Positions 1 to 6,040 of a stretch of DNA of 12,900 nt are shown here, in pieces. This stretch comes from an uncultured Solirubrobacteraceae bacterium (GTDB taxonomy: Bacteria; Actinomycetota; Thermoleophilia; Solirubrobacterales; Solirubrobacteraceae), in the NCBI GenBank assembly GCA_955652215.1, contig CATPAX010000065.1:1-12900 (forward strand). Reading direction: 5' to 3'. The position numbers and the translations under genes are program-made. Within the stretch, counting starts at the first letter, position 1. Every line of letters begins with the position of its first letter. Under the pieces are notes generated by a model that searched no databases, was not told where the DNA came from, and saw only the letters and a list, made by a program, of their open reading frames with translations.

Positions 1-155
1 GCGACATTGTCCTGGAGCTCTCTGTCGCACAGGACGATTACGGCAGCGTTATCGGCCGCGGCGGCCGGACGGCTTCGGCGCTCCGGACGGTCGTCAAGAC
101 GGCCGCGGCCAAGCGCGGAGGCCGCGTTTTCGTTGACATCGTCGACTCTCCGTGA
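1..155 (+). CDS. khpA: KH-domain RNA-binding protein KhpA, C-terminal part (5' truncated)
   Basis: The reading frame entering at position 3 gives 50 residues before a TGA at 153-155. It contains a KH-type motif, V-I-G-R-G-G-R-T-A, at about residues 15-23 of the visible part, followed by an Ala/Lys-rich helix and a short strand ending in D-I-V-D-S-P. KhpA proteins are about 75-80 residues long, so roughly the last two thirds are present. The family binds RNA, often with KhpB/Jag, and is linked to cell-envelope and cell-division control. The usual neighbours are rpsP upstream and rimM downstream; rimM is present here, starting 20 bases after this stop, which supports the call. The motif and frame are seen directly; the function is family knowledge. 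Confidence 0.87.
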   Translation, partial: DIVLELSVAQDDYGSVIGRGGRTASALRTVVKTAAAKRGGRVFVDIVDSP

Positions 156-174
156 GCCCGGAGGCAGGCTCCGT

Positions 175-675
175 GTGAGTCAGGCCTCTGGATGGCTGCG
201 GGCGGGCACCGTTGGGAGGCCGCACGGTCTCGACGGCGCGGTTTACGTAGGCGAGCCAAACCTGCTGCTGCTGGAGGTCGGTTCACGGCTGCGAGCGGGC
301 AGCGGAGAGCTCCACATCACCCGGCGCGCCGGCGGCCATAAGCGCGTGATCGTCTGGTTTGAGGAGTGCCACGACCGGGCGGCAGCGGAGGCGCTGCGCG
401 GCGAGCAGCTCCTTGTCTCGCGCGCCGATGCGCCCGCGCTCGAACCGGACGAGTGGTGGGCCGAGGACCTCGAAGGCTGTCTGGTCCGCGACGGCAGCCG
501 TCCCGTCGGAACGGTGGTGCGGATGCGCTCACTGCCTTCGTGCGAGATCCTCGAGGTGCGCAGGGATCCAGACGCCGCAGAGCTGCTCGTCCCCCTGATA
601 AGCGACGCCGTGCGGAAGGTCGACCTCGAGCGCCGCGAGATCGACGTGGATCTGCGGTTCCTCGGTGAGAGCTGA
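175..675 (+). CDS. rimM: 16S rRNA processing protein RimM
   Basis: RimM binds ribosomal protein S19 and helps mature the head of the 30S subunit. The 166-residue product has the usual two-part layout. The N-terminal RimM barrel carries G-T-V-G-R-P-H-G-L-D-G-A-V at residues 11-23. A C-terminal PRC-barrel-like half begins near W-W-A-E-D-L-E-G at 94-101 and ends with the typical V-P-L-I and E-I-D-V-D-L strands. The GTG at 175 was chosen because GGAGG lies at 160-164, ten bases upstream, and because the length then matches the family (about 165-180). The same frame stays open upstream to position 7, but that stretch overlaps khpA and is not RimM-like. The stop overlaps the trmD start by one base (TGATG), so the two are probably translationally coupled. 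Confidence 0.95.
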   Translation: MSQASGWLRAGTVGRPHGLDGAVYVGEPNLLLLEVGSRLRAGSGELHITRRAGGHKRVIVWFEECHDRAAAEALRGEQLLVSRADAPALEPDEWWAEDLEGCLVRDGSRPVGTVVRMRSLPSCEILEVRRDPDAAELLVPLISDAVRKVDLERREIDVDLRFLGES

Positions 676-1385
676 TGGAGATTGACATCTTCACGCTTTT
701 CCCAGAAGCGTTTTCGTGGTTCGAGCGTCAGCGCCACGTCGCGAACGCCCTCGCGCGCGGCCTCCGGCTGAGCTACGTCAACTACCGCGATCACACGCCG
801 CTCAGCGCCGGCCAGGTCGACGACACACCGTTTGGTGGGGGAGCGGGAATGCTGCTGAGAGTCGATGTGGTCGATGCAGCGCTGAAGGCTCGCTACGGCG
901 GCCCGGCGCACGCGCCGGCAGAGCGGCGGCGGGTGATCGCCCTGACGCCGAGCGGGCGCGTGCTCGACGAGGCGCTCGTCGCGGAGTTATCGCGAGAGCT
1001 GCGCCTGACGCTGCTCTCCGGACGCTACGAGGGGTTCGATCAGCGGGTTCTCGAGCACCTGGTGACGGACGAGGTGTCGATCGGTCGCTACGTCCTGGCC
1101 GGGGGCGAGCTCGCGGCGATGGTCGTTTGCGACACCGTCATCCGAAAGCTGCCAGGCGCGCTCGGAGACGAGCAGTCCGTCGTCGAGGAGTCGTTCAGTG
1201 AGGCGCTGGGCGGCGCTCCTGAGTACCCGCACTACACCCGTCCGGCGCAGTACCGCGGCTGGCCAGTGCCTGAAGTCCTGCTATCGGGCCATCATGCGCG
1301 AATCAAGCAGTGGCGCGAGGAGCAGAGCAGAGGGCGCGCGCAGGCCGAAAGCGTCCTGCGGCGATCGCCTGGGGCGGTCCGCTAG
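675..1385 (+). CDS. trmD: tRNA (guanine-N1-)-methyltransferase TrmD
   Basis: TrmD transfers methyl from S-adenosylmethionine to N1 of G37 in tRNAs reading CNN codons, which prevents +1 frameshifting. It is a SPOUT enzyme with a trefoil knot and works as a homodimer. The 236-residue protein starts M-E-I-D-I-F-T-L-F-P, as the family does. It has D-D-T-P-F-G-G-G-A-G-M at 49-59, the knot segment L-S-G-R-Y-E-G-F-D-Q-R-V at 114-125 and S-I-G-R-Y-V-L-A-G-G-E-L at 135-146. D153 and R124 align with the catalytic Asp and Arg of the family. The C-terminal H-Y-T-R-P and L-L-S-G-H-H sites are present. The ATG shares its A with the rimM stop. The length is normal and no defect is seen. Confidence 0.97.
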   Translation: MEIDIFTLFPEAFSWFERQRHVANALARGLRLSYVNYRDHTPLSAGQVDDTPFGGGAGMLLRVDVVDAALKARYGGPAHAPAERRRVIALTPSGRVLDEALVAELSRELRLTLLSGRYEGFDQRVLEHLVTDEVSIGRYVLAGGELAAMVVCDTVIRKLPGALGDEQSVVEESFSEALGGAPEYPHYTRPAQYRGWPVPEVLLSGHHARIKQWREEQSRGRAQAESVLRRSPGAVR

Positions 1386-1469
1386 CATAGGCTCCCCGCG
1401 TGGGTGGGACTCAAGGGCTTCCACCAGCCTCCGTCGCCGGCAGCTGGCGCCGGTCTCGCCAGTATTGCC
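1383..1469 (+). promoter_or_regulatory. Possible rplS promoter and 5' leader
   Basis: The 84 bases between trmD and rplS contain two overlapping TAnnnT hexamers, TAGCAT at 1383-1388 and TAGGCT at 1388-1393. Either could be a -10 element placing transcription start near 1395-1400; no good -35 is seen. That would leave a leader of about 70 bases. The leader has two possible hairpins: GGTGG near 1403-1407 with CCACC near 1421-1425, and CCGGC with GCCGG across about 1437-1456. No Shine-Dalgarno site precedes the rplS ATG. L19 leaders that autoregulate are known in other phyla, but no homology to them is claimed here. Confidence 0.3.
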
Positions 1470-2060
1470 ATGAATACCGTGATCGACAGCTTGGAGCGCG
1501 CTCAGGTGCGCCGGGTACCGGCGTTCGCTGCCGGTGACCGTCTGCGGGTCCACTTCCAGGTGATAGAGGGAACCCGTCGGCGTACCCAGGTGTTCGAGGG
1601 GATCGTGATCAAGCGCCAGGGTCATGGAGCACGCGAGACGTTCACGGTCCGCAAGCAGTCTTTTGGCGTCGGTGTCGAGCGGACGTTCCCGCTGCACTCG
1701 CCCAAGATCGAGCGGATCGAGGTTGCCGCCCGTGGCGACGTGCGCCGCGCGAAGCTCTACTACCTGCGCGGTCGCGTCGGAAAGCGGGCACGGGTCAGGG
1801 AGCGCCGTAATACCGGCCCAGAGCAATTAGTGGAGCCCGAGCTCCTGTACGCCCCGGCTCCAGCGGCGCAGGAGCAGACCCCCGACGCAACGTCTGACAC
1901 TTCCGCCGACGAGGCTCCGGCGCCCGTCGCCGAGACGCAGCCGACGGCAACGGAGGCGGTGGCGCCCGCTGCGCAGTCAGAGGCGCCGGTGGACGGCGCG
2001 GGGCAAGCCGGTGAGCAGAATTCGGCGGCGGAGTCCCCCGCTGCTGAACCGGAGGAGTGA
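1470..2060 (+). CDS. rplS: 50S ribosomal protein L19 with long acidic Ala/Pro-rich C-terminal tail
   Basis: L19 sits at the 30S-50S interface. Residues 1-113 are a complete L19 core: N-T-V-I-D-S-L-E at 2-9, the basic [14 protein letters not shown] segment at 48-61, [15 protein letters not shown] at 64-78, and [14 protein letters not shown] at 96-109. An extra 83 residues then follow with no Lys or Arg, 17 Asp/Glu, about 21 Ala and 12 Pro, so a disordered acidic tail is predicted. Typical L19 is about 115 residues. The ATG at 1470 fits the family N-terminus; an in-frame GTG at 1404 would add 22 unrelated residues. The stop overlaps the next gene's GTG. The core identification is very secure; the role of the tail is unknown. 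Confidence 0.96.
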   Translation: MNTVIDSLERAQVRRVPAFAAGDRLRVHFQVIEGTRRRTQVFEGIVIKRQGHGARETFTVRKQSFGVGVERTFPLHSPKIERIEVAARGDVRRAKLYYLRGRVGKRARVRERRNTGPEQLVEPELLYAPAPAAQEQTPDATSDTSADEAPAPVAETQPTATEAVAPAAQSEAPVDGAGQAGEQNSAAESPAAEPEE

Positions 2061-2680
2061 GCGGCGTCCGGAAGTCGATCGCGAGCTCCATCGTTGAGCT
2101 CGTTCTGATTGTCGCCGGTGCCCTCGGTCTCGCCCTTCTGATCCAGGCGTTCATCGTCAAGCCCTATCGAATCCCCAGCGGTTCGATGCTCCCGACGCTG
2201 CACATCAACCAGCGGTTGCTGGTCGACCGCGTGGCGATGAACTTCACTTCGCCGCACATCGGGGAGATCATCGTCTTCCATCCGCCCGCCAACTACACGA
2301 GTTGCGCGAATCCGGGCCAGGGAGAGAACGGCGCTGGGGTGGACGGTGCGATGGCCTGCGATGTCGTCCAGAAGCAGCAGTCCTCGGTGACGTTCATCAA
2401 GCGGGTCGTGGGGTTGCCCGGCGACCGCATCTCGATTCGCAATGGCCACGTGATCCGGGACGGGGTTCGCGAGCGAGATCCGTACATCGTGCCGTGTCCC
2501 GGCGATCCGGCATGCAATTTCATGCAGGCGATCACGATCCCACGCGGCGACTACTACGTGATGGGCGACAATCGCCCGGATTCCGAAGACAGCCGGTTCT
2601 GGGGTCCGATCAGAAAGTCGTGGATCATCGGCCAGGCTTTCTTCACTTACTGGCCTCCCGATCGCATCGGATTCTTATAG
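2057..2680 (+). CDS. lepB: Type I signal peptidase LepB (copy 1)
   Basis: This membrane serine protease removes signal peptides from exported proteins on the outer face of the cytoplasmic membrane. One N-terminal membrane helix covers about residues 13-34. S-G-S-M-L-P-T-L at 41-48 holds the catalytic Ser43, and [11 protein letters not shown] at 113-123 holds the general base Lys115. The [14 protein letters not shown] box is at 170-183. An insert between the Ser and Lys boxes has C83 and C101, and a second pair, C147 and C153, follows; both would face the oxidising side and could form disulfides. The GTG start overlaps the L19 stop in a GTGA. GGAGGA directly abuts the start, closer than ideal, so coupling to rplS is likely. 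The length of 207 residues is normal. Confidence 0.94.
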   Translation: MSGVRKSIASSIVELVLIVAGALGLALLIQAFIVKPYRIPSGSMLPTLHINQRLLVDRVAMNFTSPHIGEIIVFHPPANYTSCANPGQGENGAGVDGAMACDVVQKQQSSVTFIKRVVGLPGDRISIRNGHVIRDGVRERDPYIVPCPGDPACNFMQAITIPRGDYYVMGDNRPDSEDSRFWGPIRKSWIIGQAFFTYWPPDRIGFL

Positions 2681-2698
2681 CGCGCTGTAGATCCAAGA

Positions 2699-2736
2699 AG
2701 GGCTTCCGATAAACAGGACGAAAAGCCCTGCGGCTT
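2699..2736 (+). promoter_or_regulatory. Competing hairpins in front of the second lepB
   Basis: AGGGCTT at 2699-2705 is the exact reverse complement of AAGCCCT at 2723-2729. The latter segment can instead pair locally, AAGCC at 2723-2727 with GGCTT at 2732-2736 around a CTGC loop. The two pairings exclude each other. The local hairpin ends five bases before the lepB ATG at 2742. No T-run follows, so it is not a standard terminator. This is sequence complementarity only. Confidence 0.3.
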
Positions 2737-2741
2737 CGCAA

Positions 2742-3329
2742 ATGAAGGCACTGATCGAACTCATCCTCACAGTCGCGATCGCGATCGCGCTAGCCCTCCT
2801 GATCCAGGCGTTCGTGGTCAAGCCGTATCGGATCCCGAGCGAGTCGATGCTCCCGACGCTGGTGGTCGGCCAGCGGATCCTCGCTAACCGCCTGATCAGC
2901 CATCCGAGCGTCGGCGACGTGGTGGTGTTCCATCCACCTTCGGGCGCCGACCCGACGCCCCCCGTCTGCGGCGCGTCGAGCCAAGGAGCCAGTCATGCGC
3001 AGGCCTGCGACACCCCGTCGGCGACCGAATCGAGCCAGACGTTCATAAAGCGCGTCGTTGGGGGTCCCGGAGACCAGATCCAGATCAAGAACGGCCACGT
3101 GATCCGCAACGGCGTCCCCGAGGTAGACCCTTACATCGAGCCGTGCGGGAGCGACAGTTCCTGCAATTTCCTGAAGCCGATCGTGATTCCGCCCGGCGAC
3201 TACTTCATGATGGGCGACAACCGTGGAGCGTCAGACGACAGCCGCTTCTGGGGCCCCGTCCCCGATAAATGGATCATCGGGGTCGCGTTCTTCACCTACT
3301 GGCCGCCGGACCGCGTCGGCTTCCTCTAA
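2742..3329 (+). CDS. lepB: Type I signal peptidase LepB (copy 2)
   Basis: This is a second signal peptidase, evidently a tandem duplicate of the gene just upstream. The 195-residue protein has a membrane helix at about 5-26, S-E-S-M-L-P-T-L at 33-40 with catalytic Ser35, F-I-K-R-V-V-G-G-P-G-D at 101-111 with Lys103, and G-D-N-R-G-A-S-D-D-S-R-F-W-G at 158-171. Both cysteine pairs of copy 1 are kept (C76/C89 and C135/C141), although the residues between them differ. It ends in the same Y-W-P-P-D-R-x-G-F-L. The ATG begins right after a charged, short cytoplasmic end (M-K-A-L-I-E-L); no Shine-Dalgarno site is visible. Both copies keep their catalytic dyads, so both are probably active, perhaps with different substrate preference. 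Confidence 0.94.
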   Translation: MKALIELILTVAIAIALALLIQAFVVKPYRIPSESMLPTLVVGQRILANRLISHPSVGDVVVFHPPSGADPTPPVCGASSQGASHAQACDTPSATESSQTFIKRVVGGPGDQIQIKNGHVIRNGVPEVDPYIEPCGSDSSCNFLKPIVIPPGDYFMMGDNRGASDDSRFWGPVPDKWIIGVAFFTYWPPDRVGFL

Positions 3330-3972
3330 GCCTCGCAGCCGTGCTGCTAGACGGCTATTCGCCTTCGACCGCGCGCTCGGCGCGCGCTACGTCGCAGGAG
3401 CGGATGAGGCTGGACGAGGCTGCCTTGCGGGACCATTGGTGGCAGCCGCGGTGCTGCTCGACCTCGAGCGGATCGGGCCACGAGAGGTCCGGGCGCTGGG
3501 CACGCTGAACGATTCCAAGCAGCACACGCCCGAGGGACGCGCGGAGCTGTTTCCGGTGATCCTGCGAATCGCCGCCAAGGTGGCAATCGTGTCGCGGTGC
3601 GCACCTGGGATCGATCAGCGGGGCCTGCATGTCACGAACCTCGCGGCGCTACGCGACGCGCTCGCGCGTGTGGCGCCGGAGGGGTGCATCTGCCTGAGCG
3701 ATGGGTTCGCGGTAGCGGGCATCGGTCGGGAGCAACGGGCGGTGATCGGAGGCGACGGCAAGAGTGCGGCGATCGCCGCGGCCTCTGTGATCGCCAAGGA
3801 GACGCGCGACCGCTACATGCGCCGTGCCGACAGCACCCATCCGGGATGGGAGTTCGCCCAGCACGTCGGGTACGCCACTCCCGAGCATCGGCTGGCGATC
3901 GAGCGCCTGGGCGTCTCACCGCTGCACCGCCTGTCGTTTCAGTCCGCGGCCTATCAGCAGCTGGCGTTATAG
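3223..3972 (+). CDS. rnhB: Ribonuclease HII (start uncertain)
   Basis: RNase HII nicks DNA at embedded ribonucleotides and degrades RNA in RNA/DNA hybrids. Counting from the GTG at 3223, the DEDD metal-binding residues are D61 and E62 (in A-D-E-A-G-R-G), D160 (L-S-D-G-F) and D196 (A-K-E-T-R-D-R-Y). N-D-S-K is at 96-99, and H-P-G-W-E-F and Y-x-T-P-E-H at 206-222 complete the family pattern. The homologous part begins at about residue 43, codon 3349. No ATG, GTG, TTG or CTG lies in this frame between 3226 and 3435, so the only ordinary start before the active site is the GTG at 3223, inside lepB. It gives a 107-base overlap and a Ser/Arg-rich N-terminal extension of about 40 residues. A one-base indel near 3341-3351 is the alternative explanation. 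The family assignment is secure. Confidence 0.92.
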   Translation: MERQTTAASGAPSPINGSSGSRSSPTGRRTASASSKPRSRAARRLFAFDRALGARYVAGADEAGRGCLAGPLVAAAVLLDLERIGPREVRALGTLNDSKQHTPEGRAELFPVILRIAAKVAIVSRCAPGIDQRGLHVTNLAALRDALARVAPEGCICLSDGFAVAGIGREQRAVIGGDGKSAAIAAASVIAKETRDRYMRRADSTHPGWEFAQHVGYATPEHRLAIERLGVSPLHRLSFQSAAYQQLAL

Positions 3973-4006
3973 GTCCCCGCGCCCGCGTGCAACACACGGC
4001 CGCTGC

Positions 4007-4381
4007 TCAGAAGCTGTTCTCGACGTGGTCGATTGCGACGAGGCGCCCGGCTGAATCGAACGTGACGGCGATCGCGTCGAAGCGGATCGCATCGGCATAC
4101 GGCCTGTCGGTCCGCTCGCTCAGCCAGCTGCGGGCCATGTTCCGTAGACGCACCGTCTTGCGCCGCCCAATCGCCTCGAGGGGACTGACGGGTGCGTCCC
4201 ACGCGCGGCGCGTCTTGACCTCGCAGAAGGCCAGCGTGCGCCCATCGAAGGCGACCAGGTCCAGCTCCCCCCAGCGCGTCCGGTAGTTGCGCTCGATGAT
4301 CTGAAAGCCCCGTCTTCCGAGGTGCTCCGCGGCGAGTCGCTCGCCGAGCTGGCCGAGCTTGTGTCGCGGGTCCTCACTCAC
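4007..4381 (-). CDS. yraN: YraN/UPF0102 family endonuclease-like protein
   Basis: YraN proteins are small members of the PD-(D/E)xK nuclease-like fold; their exact cellular role is not settled. The 124-residue product has the family layout: L-G-x-x-G-E-R-L-A-A at 9-18, a strand N-Y-R-T-R-W-G-E-L-D-L-V at 32-43, then F-C-E-V-K-T-R at 52-58. D41, E54 and K56 are the putative catalytic residues. The GTG at 4381-4379 gives M-S-E-D-P-R and the usual length (about 120). No Shine-Dalgarno site is seen, but TAGCGT lies seven bases upstream. In many bacteria yraN follows rnhB on the same strand; here it is inverted and converges on rnhB with a 34-base gap, while its start faces comM. The frame stays open far upstream on this strand, but that part is antisense to comM and not YraN-like. 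Confidence 0.91.
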   Translation of the reverse strand: MSEDPRHKLGQLGERLAAEHLGRRGFQIIERNYRTRWGELDLVAFDGRTLAFCEVKTRRAWDAPVSPLEAIGRRKTVRLRNMARSWLSERTDRPYADAIRFDAIAVTFDSAGRLVAIDHVENSF

Positions 4382-4387
4382 CGCTCG

Positions 4388-4516
4388 GACGCTACGTGGC
4401 GAGATCTCACACGTGTGACACGCCGTGTGACGATTGAGCTGCGCGGCGCCCGGTCGCTCTGAGCAGAATTGGAACACGGCGTCACCCACGTGTTGCAGTT
4501 CTTTGCGTAGCGTCGG
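4388..4516. promoter_or_regulatory. Divergent yraN/comM control region with palindrome and mirrored elements
   Basis: TCACACGTGTGA at 4407-4418 is a perfect 12-bp palindrome. It is overlapped by a second one, ACACG-C-CGTGT, at 4418-4428, so GTGTGA occurs at 4413-4418 and again at 4425-4430. Both genes have the same 9-mer CGTAGCGTC just before their starts: 4508-4516 for comM, and 4396-4388 on the - strand for yraN. A CACGTG lies upstream of each, at 4487-4492 and at 4410-4415. TAGCGT would act as a -10 element. This suggests shared regulation of the two divergent genes; the regulator is unknown. Confidence 0.45.
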
Positions 4517-4519
4517 CGC

Positions 4520-6040
4520 ATGCTCTCGCGAATTGCGACGTTCGCAATCGACGGTGTCGACCCGCGCCAGGTCTGGGTCGAGGTGGACATCCGCTCCGGC
4601 CTGCCGACGTTCACGATCGTGGGACTCGGAGATGCGGCGGTTCGAGAGTCCCGCGATCGGGTCCGCTCCGCAATCCTCAACTCGAAGTTCGAGTTTCCCT
4701 CTAAGCGCATCACCGCGAACCTCGCCCCGGCCTTCCTGCGCAAAGTGGGCCCGGGATTCGATGCCGCGCTGGCCGTGTCGGTGTTGATCGCAAGCGAGCA
4801 GGTCACCGCTCCGGCCTCCGCGTCGTTCGCCGTGTTCGGGGAGCTGTCGCTTGGGGGCGAGCTTCGGGACTCCCCGGGGGTGCTTGCGGTCGCCGAGGGG
4901 GCTCGTAGGGCCGGGCTCCGCCGGCTGATCGTTCCGAGGGAGCGGGCACGGGAGGCGGCCCTCGTGCAGGGCCTCGAGGTGGCCGGTGTAGAGACGCTTC
5001 GAGAGGCGGCGCAGGTGCTGATGGGCGCACCACCGCGGCCGCTGCCGCCATCCCCCCGACGTCCATCCGGAGCGAACGGGAAGCCCGATCTTGCCGACGT
5101 TCGCGGCCAGCTGACCGCTGTTCTCGCGCTGCAGATCGCGGCAGCGGGCGGCCACAATCTGCTTCTCGAAGGGCCACCCGGGACCGGCAAGACGATGCTC
5201 GCACGCCGGCTCCCATCGATCTTGCCGTCGATGAGACGCCAGGAGGCGATCGAGGTCACTCGGATTCACAGCGTCGCTGGGTTGCATGCCGACGGGCTGG
5301 TCAGCGAGCGTCCGTTTCGCGCTCCGCACCACACGATCTCGGCGGCTGGGCTGGTGGGAGGCAGCTCGCCGCCGAAGCCCGGCGAAGCGACGCTGGCCCA
5401 CCGGGGCGTGCTGTTCCTCGACGAGCTCTCGGAATTCCAGCGCGGCAGCCTCGACGCACTCCGCCAGCCGCTCGAAGACGGGCGTGTCACGATCGTCCGC
5501 GGGCAGCGCGCGCTCGTGTTCCCGAGCCGCTTCATGCTGGTCGCGGCTAGCAATCCGTGTCCGTGTGGCTTCGCCGGCGATGGCGACCGCTGCCAGTGCG
5601 GGGAGGCGGACCTGCGACGGCACCGGCGACGGCTCAGTGGCCCGCTGCTTGACCGTATGGATCTGCTGGTGAGCGTCGAGCGGCCTGGCGAGCGAGACCT
5701 CCGTTCTGCTCCCGTGACCGACTCGGCTAGCGCCCTGGCGCGGGTTGCGGAAGCACGGGAGCGCCAGCGCCGGCGCCTGTCGGGCTCGGGTGCTCGCTGC
5801 AACGGCGAGATGGGCGCGCGCCATGTTCGCCGTCTCGTCCAACTCGAGGACGACGCTGACCGCACGCTAGCGCAGGCCTATGCCATCGGAGCCCTGAGCG
5901 CCCGGGGACGGCATCGGGTGATGCGGGTGGCGCGCACGATCGCCGATCTCGAACATCACGCCACAGTCACCAACGCGGATCTGCTGACGGCGCTGTCTCT
6001 ACGGCAGCGCGGGACGCCGGAGCCCGCTCTCGCCACGTGA
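4520..6040 (+). CDS. comM: ComM/YifB family AAA+ ATPase (Mg-chelatase-like)
   Basis: ComM is a hexameric AAA+ helicase that promotes branch migration during natural transformation; YifB is the same family in non-competent bacteria. The 506-residue protein is full length. An N-terminal ChlI-like domain has the F-T-I-V-G-L-G-D-A-A-V-R-E-S-R-D-R-V signature at 31-48. Walker A G-P-P-G-T-G-K-T is at 218-225, Walker B V-L-F-L-D-E at 297-302, and R-A-P-H-H-T at 267-272. A cysteine cluster C347-P-C349 and C358-Q-C360, typical of the family, is followed by L-L-D-R-M-D at 376-381, and a C-terminal Mg-chelatase domain covers about 400-500. The ATG lies four bases after TAGCGT with no Shine-Dalgarno site, so a nearly leaderless transcript is possible. 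Its stop overlaps the dprA start in a GTGA, so the two are co-transcribed. Confidence 0.95.
   Translation: MLSRIATFAIDGVDPRQVWVEVDIRSGLPTFTIVGLGDAAVRESRDRVRSAILNSKFEFPSKRITANLAPAFLRKVGPGFDAALAVSVLIASEQVTAPASASFAVFGELSLGGELRDSPGVLAVAEGARRAGLRRLIVPRERAREAALVQGLEVAGVETLREAAQVLMGAPPRPLPPSPRRPSGANGKPDLADVRGQLTAVLALQIAAAGGHNLLLEGPPGTGKTMLARRLPSILPSMRRQEAIEVTRIHSVAGLHADGLVSERPFRAPHHTISAAGLVGGSSPPKPGEATLAHRGVLFLDELSEFQRGSLDALRQPLEDGRVTIVRGQRALVFPSRFMLVAASNPCPCGFAGDGDRCQCGEADLRRHRRRLSGPLLDRMDLLVSVERPGERDLRSAPVTDSASALARVAEARERQRRRLSGSGARCNGEMGARHVRRLVQLEDDADRTLAQAYAIGALSARGRHRVMRVARTIADLEHHATVTNADLLTALSLRQRGTPEPALAT

Noticed and set aside
7..174. Longer N-terminus for RimM from position 7
   Set aside because: This part overlaps the KH-domain gene in another frame and is unlike any RimM; a good ribosome site supports the start at 175.
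3341..3508. Separate gene beginning at GTG 3341
   Set aside because: The frame has no family resemblance and overlaps the conserved RNase HII active-site region; it matters only as a possible frameshifted rnhB start.
4382..5842. Very long open frame on the - strand, continuous with yraN and antisense to comM
   Set aside because: It lies wholly opposite a full-length, well-conserved comM, has no recognisable motifs, and reflects codon bias in GC-rich DNA; only the last 124 codons are YraN.
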